A stretch of 64,000 bases of DNA from Pantoea nemavictus (GCF_037479095.1 NZ_JBBGZW010000001.1:2046001-2110000), one strand, 5' to 3'; positions 47,860 through 61,983 are shown, counted from the first letter of the stretch. Numbers and translations: made by a program. The notes: generated by a model not told the origin, from the sequence alone.

Positions 47860-49401
47860 ATGCAACTGAATTCCACCGAAATCAGCGAACTGATCAAGCA
47901 GCGCATTGCTCAGTTCAATGTCGTGAGTGAAGCTCACAACGAAGGTACTATTGTTTCTGTAAGTGACGGTATCATCCGCGTACACGGCCTGGCCGATGTT
48001 ATGCAGGGTGAGATGATTGCCCTGCCGGGCAACCGTTACGCTATCGCACTGAACCTCGAGCGTGACTCGGTTGGTGCAGTAGTGATGGGCCCGTATGCTG
48101 ACCTCGCGGAAGGCATGAAAGTTAAATGTACGGGTCGTATTTTAGAAGTTCCAGTTGGCCGCGGCCTGCTGGGTCGTGTGGTGAACACCCTGGGTGCACC
48201 GATCGACGGTAAAGGCGCAATCGAAAACGACGGCTTCTCGCCTGTTGAAGTGATTGCACCGGGCGTTATCGACCGTCAGTCAGTAGACCAGCCTGTTCAG
48301 ACCGGTTACAAATCTGTCGATGCGATGATTCCAATCGGCCGTGGCCAGCGTGAGCTGATCATCGGTGACCGTCAGACCGGTAAAACCGCAATGGCAATCG
48401 ACGCCATCATCAACCAGCGTGATTCAGGCATCAAGTGTGTCTATGTTGCGATTGGCCAGAAAGCGTCAACCATTTCTAACGTCGTTCGCAAACTGGAAGA
48501 GCACGGCGCGCTGGCTAACACCATCGTCGTTGTCGCTTCTGCTTCTGAATCTGCAGCACTGCAGTACCTGTCACCGTACGCCGGTTGTGCGATGGGTGAG
48601 TACTTCCGTGACCGCGGTGAAGATGCACTGATCGTATACGATGACCTGTCTAAGCAGGCTGTTGCTTACCGTCAGATTTCTCTGCTGCTGCGCCGTCCAC
48701 CAGGTCGTGAAGCTTTCCCTGGCGACGTGTTCTATCTCCACTCTCGTCTGCTGGAGCGTGCATCACGCGTTAGCGCTGACTACGTTGAGCGCTTCACCAA
48801 CGGTGAAGTGAAAGGCCAGACCGGTTCATTGACCGCACTGCCAATCATCGAAACTCAGGCGGGTGACGTTTCCGCGTTCGTTCCGACCAACGTAATCTCG
48901 ATTACCGATGGTCAGATCTTCCTGGAATCGAACCTGTTCAACTCCGGTATTCGTCCAGCCGTTAACCCGGGTATCTCTGTATCCCGTGTTGGTGGTGCTG
49001 CACAGACCAAGATCATCAAGAAACTGTCCGGTGGTATCCGTACCGCGCTGGCACAGTATCGTGAACTGGCTGCGTTCTCTCAGTTCGCTTCCGATCTGGA
49101 CGATGCAACACGTAAACAGCTGAGCCACGGTCAGAAAGTGACCGAGCTGCTGAAACAGAAACAGTATGCGCCGATGTCAGTCGCGCAGCAGGGTCTGGTG
49201 CTGTTTGCTGCTGAGCGCGGCTATCTGAACGATGTTGACCTGGCGAAAGTCGGCAGCTTCGAAGCCGCTCTGCTGGCGTTCGCGGATCGCGATCACGCTG
49301 AGCTGATGGCTGAAATCAACCAAGCGGGTAACTTCAATAACGAAATCGAAGAGAAGCTGAAAGGCCTCCTCGAAACGTTTAAAGCAACCCAGTCCTGGTA
49401 A
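47860..49401 (+). CDS. atpA: F1 ATP synthase subunit alpha
   Basis: 513 residues, as in E. coli. It is the non-catalytic nucleotide-binding subunit of the alpha3beta3 hexamer. Walker [10 protein letters not shown] is near 169, the family signature [14 protein letters not shown] near 367, and the catalytic-site arginine of the adjoining beta subunit lies in SVSRVGG. Confidence 0.98.
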   Translation: MQLNSTEISELIKQRIAQFNVVSEAHNEGTIVSVSDGIIRVHGLADVMQGEMIALPGNRYAIALNLERDSVGAVVMGPYADLAEGMKVKCTGRILEVPVGRGLLGRVVNTLGAPIDGKGAIENDGFSPVEVIAPGVIDRQSVDQPVQTGYKSVDAMIPIGRGQRELIIGDRQTGKTAMAIDAIINQRDSGIKCVYVAIGQKASTISNVVRKLEEHGALANTIVVVASASESAALQYLSPYAGCAMGEYFRDRGEDALIVYDDLSKQAVAYRQISLLLRRPPGREAFPGDVFYLHSRLLERASRVSADYVERFTNGEVKGQTGSLTALPIIETQAGDVSAFVPTNVISITDGQIFLESNLFNSGIRPAVNPGISVSRVGGAAQTKIIKKLSGGIRTALAQYRELAAFSQFASDLDDATRKQLSHGQKVTELLKQKQYAPMSVAQQGLVLFAAERGYLNDVDLAKVGSFEAALLAFADRDHAELMAEINQAGNFNNEIEEKLKGLLETFKATQSW

Positions 49402-49453
49402 TGTCTGGCGGCTTGTCTGAAAAGGCAGGCCGCAAGGCTTTGAGGAGAAGCTA

Positions 49454-50320
49454 ATGGCCGGCGCAAAAGAAATACGTAGTAAGATCGGAAGCGTAAAAAA
49501 TACGCAGAAGATCACCAAAGCGATGGAAATGGTCGCCGCCTCCAAAATGCGTAAAACGCAGGAACGCATGGCGGCCAGCCGTCCGTATGCAGATACCATG
49601 CGCAAAGTGATTGGTCACCTTGCTCTGGGTAATCTGGAATACAAGCACCCTTACCTGGATGAGCGTGACGTTAAGCGCGTCGGCTACCTGGTCGTTTCGA
49701 CTGACCGCGGGCTTTGTGGTGGTTTGAACATTAACCTGTTCAAAAAATTGCTGGCAGATATGAAGGGCTGGGCTGATAAAGGTGTGCAGAGCGATCTGGC
49801 CGTTATTGGTTCTAAAGGCAATTCATTCTTCGGCTCTGTAGGTGGCAACATCGTGGCACAAGTCACCGGTATGGGCGATAAGCCTGCACTGTCTGATTTG
49901 ATCGGCCCGGTAAAAGTGATGTTGCAGGCCTATGATGAAGGTCGCATCGACAAGCTGTATATCGTTGCCAACAAGTTTAATAACACCATGTCTCAGACTC
50001 CGACCATTACCCAACTGCTGCCGTTACCGCCAGCGGAAGGTGAAGAAGAGATGAAGGCGAAGACCTGGGATTACCTGTACGAACCCGATCCGAAAGCGCT
50101 GCTGGATACCCTGCTGCGCCGTTATGTCGAATCGCAGGTTTATCAGGGTGTGGTGGAAAACCTGGCCAGTGAGCAGGCCGCACGTATGGTTGCGATGAAA
50201 GCTGCAACCGATAACGGCGGAAACCTGATCAAAGAGCTGCAGTTGGTTTACAACAAAGCTCGTCAGGCCAGCATCACCCAGGAACTTACCGAGATCGTCT
50301 CGGGAGCCTCCGCGGTTTAA
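49454..50320 (+). CDS. atpG: F1 ATP synthase subunit gamma
   Basis: 288 residues (E. coli 287). It forms the rotating central shaft. The N- and C-terminal coiled-coil helices are clear ([40 protein letters not shown]), as is [11 protein letters not shown] near 80. It follows atpA by 52 bp with GAGGAG. Confidence 0.98.
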   Translation: MAGAKEIRSKIGSVKNTQKITKAMEMVAASKMRKTQERMAASRPYADTMRKVIGHLALGNLEYKHPYLDERDVKRVGYLVVSTDRGLCGGLNINLFKKLLADMKGWADKGVQSDLAVIGSKGNSFFGSVGGNIVAQVTGMGDKPALSDLIGPVKVMLQAYDEGRIDKLYIVANKFNNTMSQTPTITQLLPLPPAEGEEEMKAKTWDYLYEPDPKALLDTLLRRYVESQVYQGVVENLASEQAARMVAMKAATDNGGNLIKELQLVYNKARQASITQELTEIVSGASAV

Positions 50321-51781
<1,461 letters not shown>

Positions 51782-51805
51782 TTTCGGTTTCCCAGGAGGA
51801 ATGGT

Positions 51806-52225
51806 ATGGCTATGACTTATCATCTGGACGTGGTCAGCGCGGAGCAACAAATGTTCTCCGGTCTGGTTCAGCGCATCCAGGTGTCAGGTAGCGAAGGTGA
51901 GCTGGGTATTCGTCCTGGCCACGCCCCGCTGCTGACAGCCATCAAGCCTGGTATGATTCACATCGTGAAACAGCACGGCGAAGAGGAGTATATCTACCTC
52001 TCTGGCGGCGTGCTGGAAGTACAACCTGGCAGCACCACCGTTCTGGCTGACACCGCGATTCGCGGTGAAGACCTTGACGAAGCGCGCGCGCAGGAAGCGA
52101 AACGTAAAGCGGAAGAGCACATGAACAGCAGCCACGGCGACGTGGACTATGCTCAGGCTTCTGCGGAGCTGGCGAAAGCCATCGCGAAACTGCGTGTTAT
52201 CGAGCTGACCAAAAAAGCGATGTAA
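51806..52225 (+). CDS. atpC: F1 ATP synthase subunit epsilon
   Basis: 139 residues, as in E. coli. An N-terminal beta-sandwich ([31 protein letters not shown]) and a C-terminal two-helix domain that can inhibit hydrolysis. It is the last gene before the atp terminator. Confidence 0.97.
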   Translation: MAMTYHLDVVSAEQQMFSGLVQRIQVSGSEGELGIRPGHAPLLTAIKPGMIHIVKQHGEEEYIYLSGGVLEVQPGSTTVLADTAIRGEDLDEARAQEAKRKAEEHMNSSHGDVDYAQASAELAKAIAKLRVIELTKKAM

Positions 52226-52244
52226 TCAGGCTTTATGCGTCACG

Positions 52245-52276
52245 AAATGCCAGCCCTTTGGGCTGGCATTTTTTTT
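52245..52276 (+). terminator. atp operon terminator
   Basis: A 12-bp stem (aaatgccagccc / gggctggcattt) with a three-base loop is followed by a long T run. One of the strongest in the window. Confidence 0.95.
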
Positions 52277-52388
52277 GCCTGGCGTTTGCTGCAGCGCGAT
52301 GACACCCGCTAATTTCGACCTGAGAAAAATGTAGTAATCTCAGGGTTAAACCTTACACTTTCGAAAGTTGAAGAGAATCAGGATAGTT

Positions 52389-53759
52389 ATGTCTACGAAC
52401 GCGATGAGTGTGGTGATCCTGGCCGCTGGCAAAGGCACCCGAATGTATTCCGACCTGCCTAAAGTTCTGCACACCCTTGCAGGAAAACCGATGGTCCAGC
52501 ACGTGATTGATGCCGCAACAGGTTTGGGCGCACAGCAGATCCATCTGGTTTATGGCCATGGCGGTGATTTACTGCAATCAACATTGGCGGATAACGCACT
52601 TAATTGGGTGTTGCAGGCAGAACAGCTCGGCACCGGCCATGCGATGCAGCAGGCGGCCCCTTTCTTTGCTGATGACGAAGATATCCTGATGTTGTACGGC
52701 GATGTGCCACTGATCTCGCAAGCCAGCTTGCAACGTCTGCGTGACGCTAAACCGGCTGGTGGCATTGGTTTACTCACCGTGGTTTTGGATAACCCCACCG
52801 GTTACGGCCGCATCGTGCGTGAAAACGGCACGGTGACTGGCATTATCGAGCAGAAAGATGCATCGGCAGAACAGCTAAAAATCCAGGAAATCAACACTGG
52901 CATCCTGATTGCCAACGGCGGCGATCTCAAGCGCTGGCTGGCGCAGCTCAACAACAACAATGCGCAGGGCGAATTCTATATCACCGATATCATCGCCATG
53001 GCGCATCGTGAAGGCCGGGTGATCAATGCGGTACACCCGGCGCGTATCAGTGAAACCGATGGGGTAAATAATCGCCTGCAGCTGGCAACACTTGAGCGCG
53101 TATATCAAAGCGAGCAGGCAGAAAGGCTGCTGCTGGCGGGTGTGATGCTGCGCGATCCGGCACGTTTCGATCTGCGCGGCTCGCTGCAGCATGGACGTGA
53201 TGTTGAGATCGATACCAACGTGATCATCGAAGGCGAGGTCACGCTTGGCAACCGCGTCAAAATTGGCGCAGGCTGCATCATCAAAAACAGCGTGATTGCG
53301 GACGACTGTGAAATCAGCCCCTATTCGGTACTCGAAGATGCCACCTTAGCCGCTGCCTGTACGGTTGGACCTTTCGCGCGTCTGCGTCCGGGCAGCGAGT
53401 TGGCTGAAGCAGCCCACGTCGGCAACTTCGTTGAAATGAAGAAAGCCACGCTGGGTAAAGGCTCCAAAGCCGGTCATCTCTCCTACCTTGGCGATGCGGA
53501 AATTGGCGCGGGCGTGAATATTGGCGCCGGCACCATTACCTGCAATTACGATGGCGCCAACAAATCCAAAACCATCATCGGCGACAACGTGTTTATCGGT
53601 TCAGATACACAGCTGGTGGCACCTGTCAGCGTGGCGAGCGGCGCGACTATTGCCGCCGGCACCACCATAATGAAAGATGTGACAGCCGCTGACCTTGTCT
53701 ATAACCGTAAAGAGCAGAATCAGAAGTCTGGCTGGCAGCGCCCGGTAAAGAAAAAATAA
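52389..53759 (+). CDS. glmU: Bifunctional N-acetylglucosamine-1-phosphate uridyltransferase/acetyltransferase
   Basis: 456 residues, as in E. coli, from ATG 52389 (AGGA six bases upstream); the frame could extend to a TTG at 52368. The N-terminal pyrophosphorylase has [15 protein letters not shown] near 14. The C-terminal left-handed beta-helix has hexapeptide repeats ([14 protein letters not shown]) and the acetyltransferase active site. It makes UDP-GlcNAc for peptidoglycan and LPS. The last 25 residues diverge from E. coli but keep GWQRPVKKK. Confidence 0.97.
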   Translation: MSTNAMSVVILAAGKGTRMYSDLPKVLHTLAGKPMVQHVIDAATGLGAQQIHLVYGHGGDLLQSTLADNALNWVLQAEQLGTGHAMQQAAPFFADDEDILMLYGDVPLISQASLQRLRDAKPAGGIGLLTVVLDNPTGYGRIVRENGTVTGIIEQKDASAEQLKIQEINTGILIANGGDLKRWLAQLNNNNAQGEFYITDIIAMAHREGRVINAVHPARISETDGVNNRLQLATLERVYQSEQAERLLLAGVMLRDPARFDLRGSLQHGRDVEIDTNVIIEGEVTLGNRVKIGAGCIIKNSVIADDCEISPYSVLEDATLAAACTVGPFARLRPGSELAEAAHVGNFVEMKKATLGKGSKAGHLSYLGDAEIGAGVNIGAGTITCNYDGANKSKTIIGDNVFIGSDTQLVAPVSVASGATIAAGTTIMKDVTAADLVYNRKEQNQKSGWQRPVKKK

Positions 53760-53766
53760 ATTTTAA

Positions 53767-53901
53767 GGGCCGACAATGATCGGCCCATTAGCAGTGCCAT
53801 AACTATATCCCCTTCTCTACAAGGCTCGGGGAACCGGCAACGCCGGAAATCAGGTCGTATGACAACGCAATGGCCAAAAGCCATGAAGTCAGGAAATTAC
53901 T
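53767..53901 (+). promoter_or_regulatory. glmU-glmS intercistronic region with glmS leader
   Basis: A seven-bp hairpin gggccga / tcggccc (53767-53786) lacks a T run and may mark the processed end of glmU. The stretch 53850-53901 includes a short stem atggc / gccat (53870-53884) just before the glmS ribosome site. In E. coli this leader is opened by the sRNA GlmZ when glucosamine-6-phosphate is low; GlmZ itself is outside the window. Confidence 0.55.
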
Positions 53902-55731
53902 ATGTGTGGAATTGTTGGTGCAGTAGCGCAGCGTGACATCGCAGAAATTCTGCTGGAAGGTTTGCGTCGTCTTGAGTATCGCGGTTATGACTCTGCCGGT
54001 CTGGCAGTGGTTGATCGACAGGGGCACATGACGCGCCTGCGTCGTCTGGGCAAAGTGCAAAATCTGGCGGAAGCGGCAGAACAACAGCCGCTGATTGGTG
54101 GCACCGGCATCGCGCACACGCGCTGGGCGACCCACGGTGAGCCGTCAGAGGCCAATGCGCATCCGCATGTTTCTGAGCACATCATCATCGTGCACAACGG
54201 CATCATTGAGAACCATGAGCCGCTGCGCGCCCAGTTGCTTGAGCGCGGCTATCACTTTGCCTCAGAAACCGACACTGAAGTGGTGGCGCATCTGGTGCAT
54301 TGGGAGCAGAAGCAGGGCGGCACGTTGCGTGAAGTGGTATTGCGCGTGATCCCGCAACTGCGTGGCGCTTATGGCATGGTGATAATGGACAGCCGCGATC
54401 CATCGCTGCTGGTGGCGGCGCGTTCCGGTAGCCCGCTGGTGATTGGCCGTGGCGTGGGTGAAAACTTTATCGCTTCCGATCAACTGGCCTTACTGCCGGT
54501 GACGCGCCGCTTCGTTTATCTGGAAGAGGGCGATATCGCGGAGATCACCCGCCGCGAAATCACTATCATCGATCGTGAAGGCAAGCCCGCTAAGCGTGCT
54601 GAAATCGAATCGACCGCACAGTACGATGCCGGTGATAAAGGCATCTATCGTCACTACATGCAGAAAGAGATTTACGAGCAGCCAAATGCGATTAAAAACA
54701 CCTTAACCGGGCGTTTTAATCACGGTGAAGTCGATCTCAGCGAGCTGGGCGCGGATGCCGAGAAGCTGCTGAGCCAGGTCGAACACATTCAGATCATTGC
54801 CTGCGGCACCTCATACAACTCCGGCATGGTGTCGCGCTACTGGTTTGAATCGCTGGCCAACCTGCCTTGTGATGTGGAGATCGCCTCCGAATTCCGCTAT
54901 CGCAAATCCGCGGTACGCAAAAATAGCCTGCTGATCACGCTGTCACAATCGGGTGAAACCGCCGATACGCTGGCCGCGCTGCGTCTGTCGAAAGAGCTGG
55001 GTTATCTCGGTTCGCTGGCGATCTGTAACGTGGCTGGTTCATCGCTGGTGCGTGAGTCAGATTTGGCGCTGATGACCAAAGCCGGCACCGAAATTGGTGT
55101 TGCTTCGACCAAAGCCTTCACCACGCAGCTGGCGGTGTTGCTGATGTTGGTGGCGAAACTCGGTCGTCTGCACGGCATGAAAGCCGAAACCGAGCACGAA
55201 ATTGTGCATGCGCTGCAGGCATTGCCAAGCCGTATCGAGCAGATGCTGGCGCAGGATAAAGTGATTGAAAGCCTGGCGGAGGGTTTCTCGGATAAACATC
55301 ACGCGCTGTTCCTTGGGCGTGGCGATCAGTATCCCATCGCCATGGAAGGTGCGCTGAAGCTAAAAGAGATCTCCTATATCCACGCCGAAGCCTATGCGGC
55401 AGGCGAGCTGAAGCATGGTCCGCTGGCGTTGATTGATGCGGATATGCCGGTAATCGTGGTGGCGCCAAACAACGAACTGCTGGAAAAGCTGAAATCCAAC
55501 ATTGAAGAGGTACGCGCGCGCGGCGGTTTGCTGTATGTGTTTGCCGATCAGGATGCCGGTTTCAGCGACAGCGAGGGCATGAAAATCATCTCACTGCCAC
55601 ACGTAGAAGAGGTGATTGCACCGATCTTTTACACTGTGCCGTTACAGCTGCTTTCCTATCACGTAGCGCTAATTAAAGGCACCGATGTAGACCAGCCGCG
55701 TAACCTGGCAAAATCGGTTACCGTAGAGTAA
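53902..55731 (+). CDS. glmS: Glutamine:fructose-6-phosphate aminotransferase
   Basis: 609 codons after the start including Met, as in E. coli. The N-terminal glutaminase has Cys after Met ([12 protein letters not shown]) as nucleophile; two SIS sugar-isomerase domains follow ([16 protein letters not shown] near 300 and [19 protein letters not shown] near 470). The C-terminus [11 protein letters not shown] is the family one. It makes glucosamine-6-phosphate, the first step toward UDP-GlcNAc. Confidence 0.98.
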   Translation: MCGIVGAVAQRDIAEILLEGLRRLEYRGYDSAGLAVVDRQGHMTRLRRLGKVQNLAEAAEQQPLIGGTGIAHTRWATHGEPSEANAHPHVSEHIIIVHNGIIENHEPLRAQLLERGYHFASETDTEVVAHLVHWEQKQGGTLREVVLRVIPQLRGAYGMVIMDSRDPSLLVAARSGSPLVIGRGVGENFIASDQLALLPVTRRFVYLEEGDIAEITRREITIIDREGKPAKRAEIESTAQYDAGDKGIYRHYMQKEIYEQPNAIKNTLTGRFNHGEVDLSELGADAEKLLSQVEHIQIIACGTSYNSGMVSRYWFESLANLPCDVEIASEFRYRKSAVRKNSLLITLSQSGETADTLAALRLSKELGYLGSLAICNVAGSSLVRESDLALMTKAGTEIGVASTKAFTTQLAVLLMLVAKLGRLHGMKAETEHEIVHALQALPSRIEQMLAQDKVIESLAEGFSDKHHALFLGRGDQYPIAMEGALKLKEISYIHAEAYAAGELKHGPLALIDADMPVIVVAPNNELLEKLKSNIEEVRARGGLLYVFADQDAGFSDSEGMKIISLPHVEEVIAPIFYTVPLQLLSYHVALIKGTDVDQPRNLAKSVTVE

Positions 55732-55741
55732 TCAGTCATCA

Positions 55742-55770
55742 GAGTGGGCCCGCAACGGGCCCGCTTCATT
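55742..55770 (+). terminator. glmS terminator
   Basis: The stem gggcccg / cgggccc with a three-base loop, 14 bp past the stop, is followed by a mixed T-rich tail (cttcattt). Confidence 0.7.
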
Positions 55771-55778
55771 TCCGCATG

Positions 55779-55829
55779 CTGTCATATAACTGTCACATTT
55801 CGTACATTTCACTGTCATCAAACTGTCCT
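55779..55829 (+). promoter_or_regulatory. Tandem Pho boxes of pstS
   Basis: Five heptamers stand at an exact 11-bp period: CTGTCAT (55779), CTGTCAC (55790), CGTACAT (55801, weak), CTGTCAT (55812) and CTGTCCT (55823). This is two full PhoB boxes bridged by a weak unit, about 80 bp before pstS, so the operon is induced by phosphate starvation through PhoB. Confidence 0.93.
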
Positions 55830-55907
55830 ATTTTCCCTCCAGCAGCAATCACTAACTCCTACTAAAAAGGCATTGAGCCTGATTTTTTTAAATCCCCTGG
55901 AGGGAAC

Positions 55908-56951
55908 ATGACACTGATGCGTAGCACCGTAGCCCGAATCCTCGCCGCCACCTTCGCAGTAAGCGCGGTCTCTGCTTTTGCAGCAACCGATCTGACGGGC
56001 GCAGGCGGGACATTCCCGGCACCGGTTTATGCCAAGTGGGCAGCCGAGTATCAGCAAGCCACCGGTAGCAAAATCAACTATCAGGGTATCGGTTCTTCAG
56101 GCGGCGTGAAGCAAATCATCGCGAAAACCGTCGATTTCGGTGCGTCAGATGCGCCAATGAAAGAAGAAGATCTGCAGAAAAATGGCCTGTTCCAGTTCCC
56201 TACCGTCATCGGTGGTGTGGTGCTGGCGGTTAACATCCCAGGTGTGAAATCAGGTGAATTGACTCTCGACGGTAAAACCGTGGGTGATATCTACCTCGGC
56301 ACCATCAAAAAGTGGAACGACCCGGCAATCACTAAACTGAACCCAGGCGTGAAACTGCCAGATTCCAACATTAACGTGGTCCGCCGCGCTGACGGTTCCG
56401 GTACTTCATTCGTCTTCACCAGCTACCTGGCGAAAGTGAACGAAGAGTGGAACAGCAAAATTGGTAAAGGTAACACCGTTAACTGGCCAACCGGTCTGGG
56501 CGGCAAGGGTAACGACGGCGTAGCCGCTTTCGTACAGCGTTTGCCGGGTTCGATTGGCTACGTAGAGTACGCTTACGCCAAGCAGAACAACCTGACCTAC
56601 ACCAAACTGGTTGATGCCGACGGTAAAGCGGTAGCACCAAGCGAAGAGAGCTTTGCTAACGCGGCGAAAGGCGCAGACTGGAGCAAAACCTTTGCTCAGG
56701 ATCTCACCTTCCAGAAAGGCAACGATGCCTGGCCAATCACCTCAACTACCTTCATCCTGATTTATAAAGATCAGGCTAACGCTGAGAAAGGTAGCGAAGT
56801 GCTGAAGTTCTTCGACTGGGCTTACAAAGGTGGCAGCAAAACCGCAACCGACCTGGATTATGCAGCGCTGCCAGAAAGCGTCGCTAACCAGATTCGTGCA
56901 GCGTGGAAAGCCAACATTAAAGATAGCTCCGGTAAAGCGCTGTACCAGTAA
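55908..56951 (+). CDS. pstS: Periplasmic phosphate-binding protein PstS
   Basis: 347 residues (E. coli 346). A signal peptide (to [12 protein letters not shown]) leads the mature binding protein. Phosphate-contact regions are [35 protein letters not shown] and [13 protein letters not shown]. The ATG at 55908 has GGAGG; a second in-frame ATG is three codons on. It feeds PstCAB. Confidence 0.97.
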   Translation: MTLMRSTVARILAATFAVSAVSAFAATDLTGAGGTFPAPVYAKWAAEYQQATGSKINYQGIGSSGGVKQIIAKTVDFGASDAPMKEEDLQKNGLFQFPTVIGGVVLAVNIPGVKSGELTLDGKTVGDIYLGTIKKWNDPAITKLNPGVKLPDSNINVVRRADGSGTSFVFTSYLAKVNEEWNSKIGKGNTVNWPTGLGGKGNDGVAAFVQRLPGSIGYVEYAYAKQNNLTYTKLVDADGKAVAPSEESFANAAKGADWSKTFAQDLTFQKGNDAWPITSTTFILIYKDQANAEKGSEVLKFFDWAYKGGSKTATDLDYAALPESVANQIRAAWKANIKDSSGKALYQ

Positions 56952-57040
56952 CCGATTTACCTGGCCAGCCGAGACGGTTGGCCAACCCCAATGGGCGGCA
57001 TGCGTGCTGCCCTGACATCCTCCTGAGAACAGAGAATTCT

Positions 57041-58003
57041 ATGGCTGCCACTAAGCCGACGTTCAAAGCCCCCGGTAAACAAGGCGACATGATTTTCGGC
57101 GCGCTGGTTAAGCTGTCCGCGCTTATCGTGTTGCTGTTGATGGGTGGCATTATCGTCTCCCTGATTTTCTCCTCCTGGCCTAGCATCCAAAAATTTGGTT
57201 TCTCCTTCCTGTGGAATAAAACCTGGGATGCGCCGAACGAACAATTTGGTGCGCTGGTACCGATTTACGGCACCCTCGTCACCTCGATTATTGCCCTGAT
57301 CATTGCCGTGCCGGTGAGCTTCGGCATTGCGCTGTTCCTGACGGAACTGGCGCCAGGCTGGCTGCGTCGCCCGCTGGGCACCGCCATTGAGCTGCTGGCA
57401 GCGATCCCGAGCATTGTTTACGGCATGTGGGGCCTGTTTGTTTTTGCCCCGCTGTTCGCCGAATATTTCCAGACGCCGGTTGGTAATGTGATGTCGAATA
57501 TCCCGATTGTCGGCACGCTGTTCTCTGGCCCGGCTTTTGGTATCGGTATCCTGGCGGCGGGCGTGATTCTCGCCATCATGATCATTCCGTACATCGCCTC
57601 GGTGATGCGTGACGTGTTTGAGCAGACGCCGGTAATGATGAAAGAGTCGGCTTACGGTATCGGCTGCACCACGTGGGAAGTGATCTGGCGCATCGTACTG
57701 CCGTTCACCAAAAACGGTGTGATCGGCGGCGTTATGCTCGGCCTGGGGCGCGCTTTGGGTGAAACCATGGCGGTAACCTTCATCATCGGGAACACCTACC
57801 AGCTCGACAGCCCATCGCTGTTTATGCCGGGCAACAGTATTACCTCCGCGCTGGCCAACGAATTTGCTGAAGCGGAATCCGGCGTGCACGTAGCGGCACT
57901 GATGGAGCTGGGTCTGATTCTGTTCGTGATTACCTTTATCGTGCTGGCGATCTCCAAACTGATGATCCTGCGACTGGCGAAGAGTGAAGGAGCCCGTTCA
58001 TGA
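57041..58003 (+). CDS. pstC: Phosphate ABC transporter permease PstC
   Basis: 320 residues (E. coli 319), starting at ATG 57041 ([20 protein letters not shown]); the longer frame of 21 extra codons reads through the intergenic hairpin area. About six membrane helices and the permease EAA-type loop ([20 protein letters not shown] near 205). pstA overlaps by four bases. Confidence 0.96.
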   Translation: MAATKPTFKAPGKQGDMIFGALVKLSALIVLLLMGGIIVSLIFSSWPSIQKFGFSFLWNKTWDAPNEQFGALVPIYGTLVTSIIALIIAVPVSFGIALFLTELAPGWLRRPLGTAIELLAAIPSIVYGMWGLFVFAPLFAEYFQTPVGNVMSNIPIVGTLFSGPAFGIGILAAGVILAIMIIPYIASVMRDVFEQTPVMMKESAYGIGCTTWEVIWRIVLPFTKNGVIGGVMLGLGRALGETMAVTFIIGNTYQLDSPSLFMPGNSITSALANEFAEAESGVHVAALMELGLILFVITFIVLAISKLMILRLAKSEGARS

Positions 58004-58887
58004 CCGTTATTGAAGTGCAGGCTCGCGCTGAGCTGGAAGCATCGCGCCGCAAAATGCAGGCGTGGCGCAGTACCAAAAACAAAATTGCCCTGACGCTGTC
58101 GCTGCTGACCATGGCTTTCGGCCTGTTTTGGCTGGTGTGGATTCTTTTCACTACAGTGACGCGCGGTGTCGATGGTTTGAGCTGGTCGCTGTTTACCGAA
58201 TCGACTCCGCCACCCAATACTGCCGGTGGTGGTTTGGCCAACGCCTTAGTCGGCAGTGGCTTACTGATTTTCTGGTCGACGATCATCGGAACGCCGCTCG
58301 GCATCATGGCCGGGATTTATCTGGCGGAATATGGCCGTAAACACTGGCTGGCAGAAGTGATTCGCTTCATCAACGATATCTTGCTGTCCGCACCCTCGAT
58401 AGTGGTGGGTCTGTTCGTCTACACCATCGTGGTGGCGCAGATGCAGCACTTCTCCGGCTGGGCCGGCGTGGTGGCGCTGGCGCTGTTGCAGATACCGATT
58501 GTGATTCGTACCTCCGAGAACATGCTGCGTCTGGTGCCAGACAGCATGCGTGAAGCGGCTTATGCGCTGGGTACGCCGAAGTGGAAGATGATTTCAGCCA
58601 TTACGCTGAAAGCCTCTGTTTCCGGCATCATCACCGGTGTGCTGTTGGCTGTAGCGCGTATCGCCGGTGAAACCGCTCCGCTGCTGTTCACTGCGCTGTC
58701 GAACCAGTTCTGGAGCACCGACATGATGCAGCCGATCGCGAACCTGCCGGTCACCATCTTTAAATTCGCCATGAGCCCGTTTGCCGAATGGCAAAGCCTG
58801 GCGTGGGCGGGTGTGCTGATTATTACAGTGTGCGTGCTGCTGCTGAACATTGCGGCGCGTGTGATTTTCGCCAAGGGCAAACACTAA
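58000..58887 (+). CDS. pstA: Phosphate ABC transporter permease PstA
   Basis: 295 residues (E. coli 296). Multi-pass inner-membrane partner of PstC with the EAA-like loop [20 protein letters not shown] near 185. Coupled to pstC through ATGA. Confidence 0.96.
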   Translation: MTVIEVQARAELEASRRKMQAWRSTKNKIALTLSLLTMAFGLFWLVWILFTTVTRGVDGLSWSLFTESTPPPNTAGGGLANALVGSGLLIFWSTIIGTPLGIMAGIYLAEYGRKHWLAEVIRFINDILLSAPSIVVGLFVYTIVVAQMQHFSGWAGVVALALLQIPIVIRTSENMLRLVPDSMREAAYALGTPKWKMISAITLKASVSGIITGVLLAVARIAGETAPLLFTALSNQFWSTDMMQPIANLPVTIFKFAMSPFAEWQSLAWAGVLIITVCVLLLNIAARVIFAKGKH

Positions 58888-58921
58888 TTTCCCGGCGCGG
58901 CTTCGGCGGCGCTGCTTATGA

Positions 58922-59704
<783 letters not shown>

Positions 59705-59718
59705 TTCAGGAGACGCAC

Positions 59719-60453
59719 ATGGATAATTTAAATCTGAACAAACACATCTCCGGTCAGTTTAATGCGGAGCTGGAGCACATTCGCACGCAAGTGATGATTA
59801 TGGGCGGCATGGTTGAGAAGCAGCTGATGGATGCCATCACCGCGATGCACAACCAGGATGGCGAGCTGGCGCGTCACGTGATCGACGGCGACCAGAAGGT
59901 CAACATGATGGAAGTGGAGATTGATGAAGCCTGCGTGCGCATCATCGCCAAACGTCAGCCTACCGCCAGCGATTTACGTCTGGTGATGGCGATCATCAAA
60001 ACCATTTCAGAGCTGGAACGCATTGGCGATGTGGCGGAGAAAATCAGCCGCACCGCGCTGGAGAAATTCAGCCAGCAGCATCTGCCGCTGCTGGTAAGCC
60101 TCGAAGCGCTCGGTCATCACACCGTGCAGATGCTGCATGACGTGCTGGATGCGTTTGCGCGCATGGATCTCAACGAAGCCATCAAAATCTACCGTGAAGA
60201 CAAGAAGGTAGATAAAGAGTATGAAGGCATCGTGCGTCAGCTGATGACCTATATGATGGAAGATCCGCGTACCATTCCCAGCGTGCTGACCGCGCTGTTC
60301 TGCGCGCGCGCCATCGAGCGTATCGGTGATCGCTGCCAGAACATCTGCGAAATTATTTTCTATTTCGTCAAAGGTCAGGATTTCCGTCATGTGGGCGGCG
60401 ACAAGCTGGATGAACTGCTGTCGGGTGACGACGGTAGCAATAAACCCTCTTGA
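59719..60453 (+). CDS. phoU: Phosphate signalling regulator PhoU
   Basis: 244 residues (E. coli 241). Two three-helix PhoU bundles with metal-cluster motifs ([13 protein letters not shown] near 98 and [14 protein letters not shown] near 203). It links PstB to PhoR and keeps the Pho regulon off when phosphate is ample. Last gene of pstSCAB-phoU; a bulged hairpin (60469-60492) without T run follows. Confidence 0.97.
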   Translation: MDNLNLNKHISGQFNAELEHIRTQVMIMGGMVEKQLMDAITAMHNQDGELARHVIDGDQKVNMMEVEIDEACVRIIAKRQPTASDLRLVMAIIKTISELERIGDVAEKISRTALEKFSQQHLPLLVSLEALGHHTVQMLHDVLDAFARMDLNEAIKIYREDKKVDKEYEGIVRQLMTYMMEDPRTIPSVLTALFCARAIERIGDRCQNICEIIFYFVKGQDFRHVGGDKLDELLSGDDGSNKPS

Positions 60454-60572
60454 TTATCGCTTTGGCGACCCGTTGCCACTGTGGCTAACGGGCCGCCTGC
60501 TTAAATTCTGCCTGTTCTCAACGATTCCCTCTCTTTATACTTGGCGCACTTTTTTCTGCAAGGTGCTGCCGC

Positions 60573-61811
60573 ATGTCCTCCCCAACTCCTACAAAACAAG
60601 CCATAACGCCGGCGAAAGCCATGGTGGCTGCCATCAGCGGCTACGCGATGGACGGATTCGATCTGCTGATACTCGGCTTTATGCTGCCGGCGATCAGCGT
60701 CTCGCTGGCGCTCGATCCTTCTCAGGCGGGTTCCCTGGTGACCTGGACACTGATCGGTGCGGTGATCGGCGGCATTGTATTTGGTCATCTGAGCGATCGT
60801 TATGGCCGCATCCGTATTCTCACCATAACCATTTTGATGTTCTCGGTATTCACCGGTCTGTGCGCCGTGGCGCAGGGTTATTGGGACTTGCTCGCGTACC
60901 GTACGCTGGCAGGCGTGGGGTTGGGCGGCGAGTTCGGCATCGGCATGGCGCTGATTGCCGAAGCCTGGCCGAAAGAGAAGCGCAATCGCGCCTCGGCATG
61001 GGTTGGCATTGGCTGGCAGCTTGGTGTGCTGCTGGCGGCCTTTATCACGCCGCCGCTGCTGAGCGTGATTGGCTGGCGCGGCATGTTCCTCGTCGGGTTG
61101 CTGCCGGCGCTGGTCTCGTTTGTGATTCGTCGCAGCATGGGCGAGCCGGAAGGCTTTACCCGCCACGTTGAGAAAACGCCGCAGCTCTCTTTCGCTGCGC
61201 GTATTAAATTGCTGTTCGCCGATCGCGCGACCAGCAAAGCCAGTCTGGGGATATTCATCCTTTGCTCAGTGCAAAACTTTGGTTATTACGGGCTGATGAT
61301 CTGGATGCCAAGCTATCTCTCCTCCAACTTCGGTTTCAGCCTGACCAAATCTGGCTTGTGGACCGCGGTGACGGTGGTGGGCATGACGTTCGGTATCTGG
61401 CTATTTGGCGTACTGGCCGATCGCTTCGCGCGCTGGAAAATCTTCCTGCTGTACCAGTTCGGCGCGGTGGTGATGGTGGTGGTGTACGCACAGCTGCGCG
61501 ATCCAACGGTGATGCTGTTTACTGGCGCGCTGATGGGGATGTTTGTGAACGGTATGATTGGCGGCTACGGCGCGCTGATTTCAGATACCTTCCCGCCGCA
61601 GGCACGTGCGACAGCACAAAACGTGTTGTTTAATCTTGGGCGTGGCGTGGGTGGTTTTGGTCCGCTGGTGATTGGTTTGCTGGCCACCAACATCTCTTTC
61701 ACCGCCGCGATTACGCTGCTGGCGCTGATTTATCTGCTGGATATCGTTGCCACCCTGTTCCTGCTGCCGAAGAAGCAGAGCAACGAGGATTCGCTGGGGG
61801 CGATTGGCTGA
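60573..61811 (+). CDS. MFS transporter, aromatic acid:H+ symporter-like
   Basis: 412 residues and about 12 membrane helices; the substrate cannot be named. The first helix carries DGFDLLILGFMLP near residue 27, where the Asp pair is typical of the AAHS group (benzoate, shikimate or 4-hydroxybenzoate carriers). Motif A is GHLSDRYGRIRI near 71 and the central repeat GVLADRFARWKIF near 277. The ATG follows a modest AAGG site. E. coli has the bgl operon and yieL/yieK in this interval, so this is a lineage-specific insertion. No catabolic partner gene adjoins it. A related sialate or sugar-acid carrier is possible. Confidence 0.75.
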   Translation: MSSPTPTKQAITPAKAMVAAISGYAMDGFDLLILGFMLPAISVSLALDPSQAGSLVTWTLIGAVIGGIVFGHLSDRYGRIRILTITILMFSVFTGLCAVAQGYWDLLAYRTLAGVGLGGEFGIGMALIAEAWPKEKRNRASAWVGIGWQLGVLLAAFITPPLLSVIGWRGMFLVGLLPALVSFVIRRSMGEPEGFTRHVEKTPQLSFAARIKLLFADRATSKASLGIFILCSVQNFGYYGLMIWMPSYLSSNFGFSLTKSGLWTAVTVVGMTFGIWLFGVLADRFARWKIFLLYQFGAVVMVVVYAQLRDPTVMLFTGALMGMFVNGMIGGYGALISDTFPPQARATAQNVLFNLGRGVGGFGPLVIGLLATNISFTAAITLLALIYLLDIVATLFLLPKKQSNEDSLGAIG

Positions 61812-61844
61812 TTTGGATTGTGCTGGCTGTCCTTTCTTCGGTGC

Positions 61845-61983
61845 GTGCTGGCTGCCCCCCACCTCAGTCCTCCCCCACGAGTGGGGGAGGATGATGCTGC
61901 TATAGGGTAGTTGGGGAGTTGCATGTGGCAGCGTCTCCTTCCCCCACTCGTGGGGGAAGGCCGGGATGGGGGACAGCCAGCAC
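61845..61983. repeat. Paired hairpin repeat (BIME-like) between two genes
   Basis: Two units of about 47 bp face each other in inverted orientation, 61845-61891 and 61936-61983. Each has an outer gtgctggctg, a run of C, and an inner perfect hairpin (tcccccacgagtgggggagg and its near copy). Together they form a 139-bp element with terminal inverted repeats. A further partial copy of the outer part (gtgctggctgtcc) is at 61820. It fills the gap between converging genes and its edge touches the yieH stop. It resembles REP/BIME intergenic repeats and may also end transcription both ways. Confidence 0.8.
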
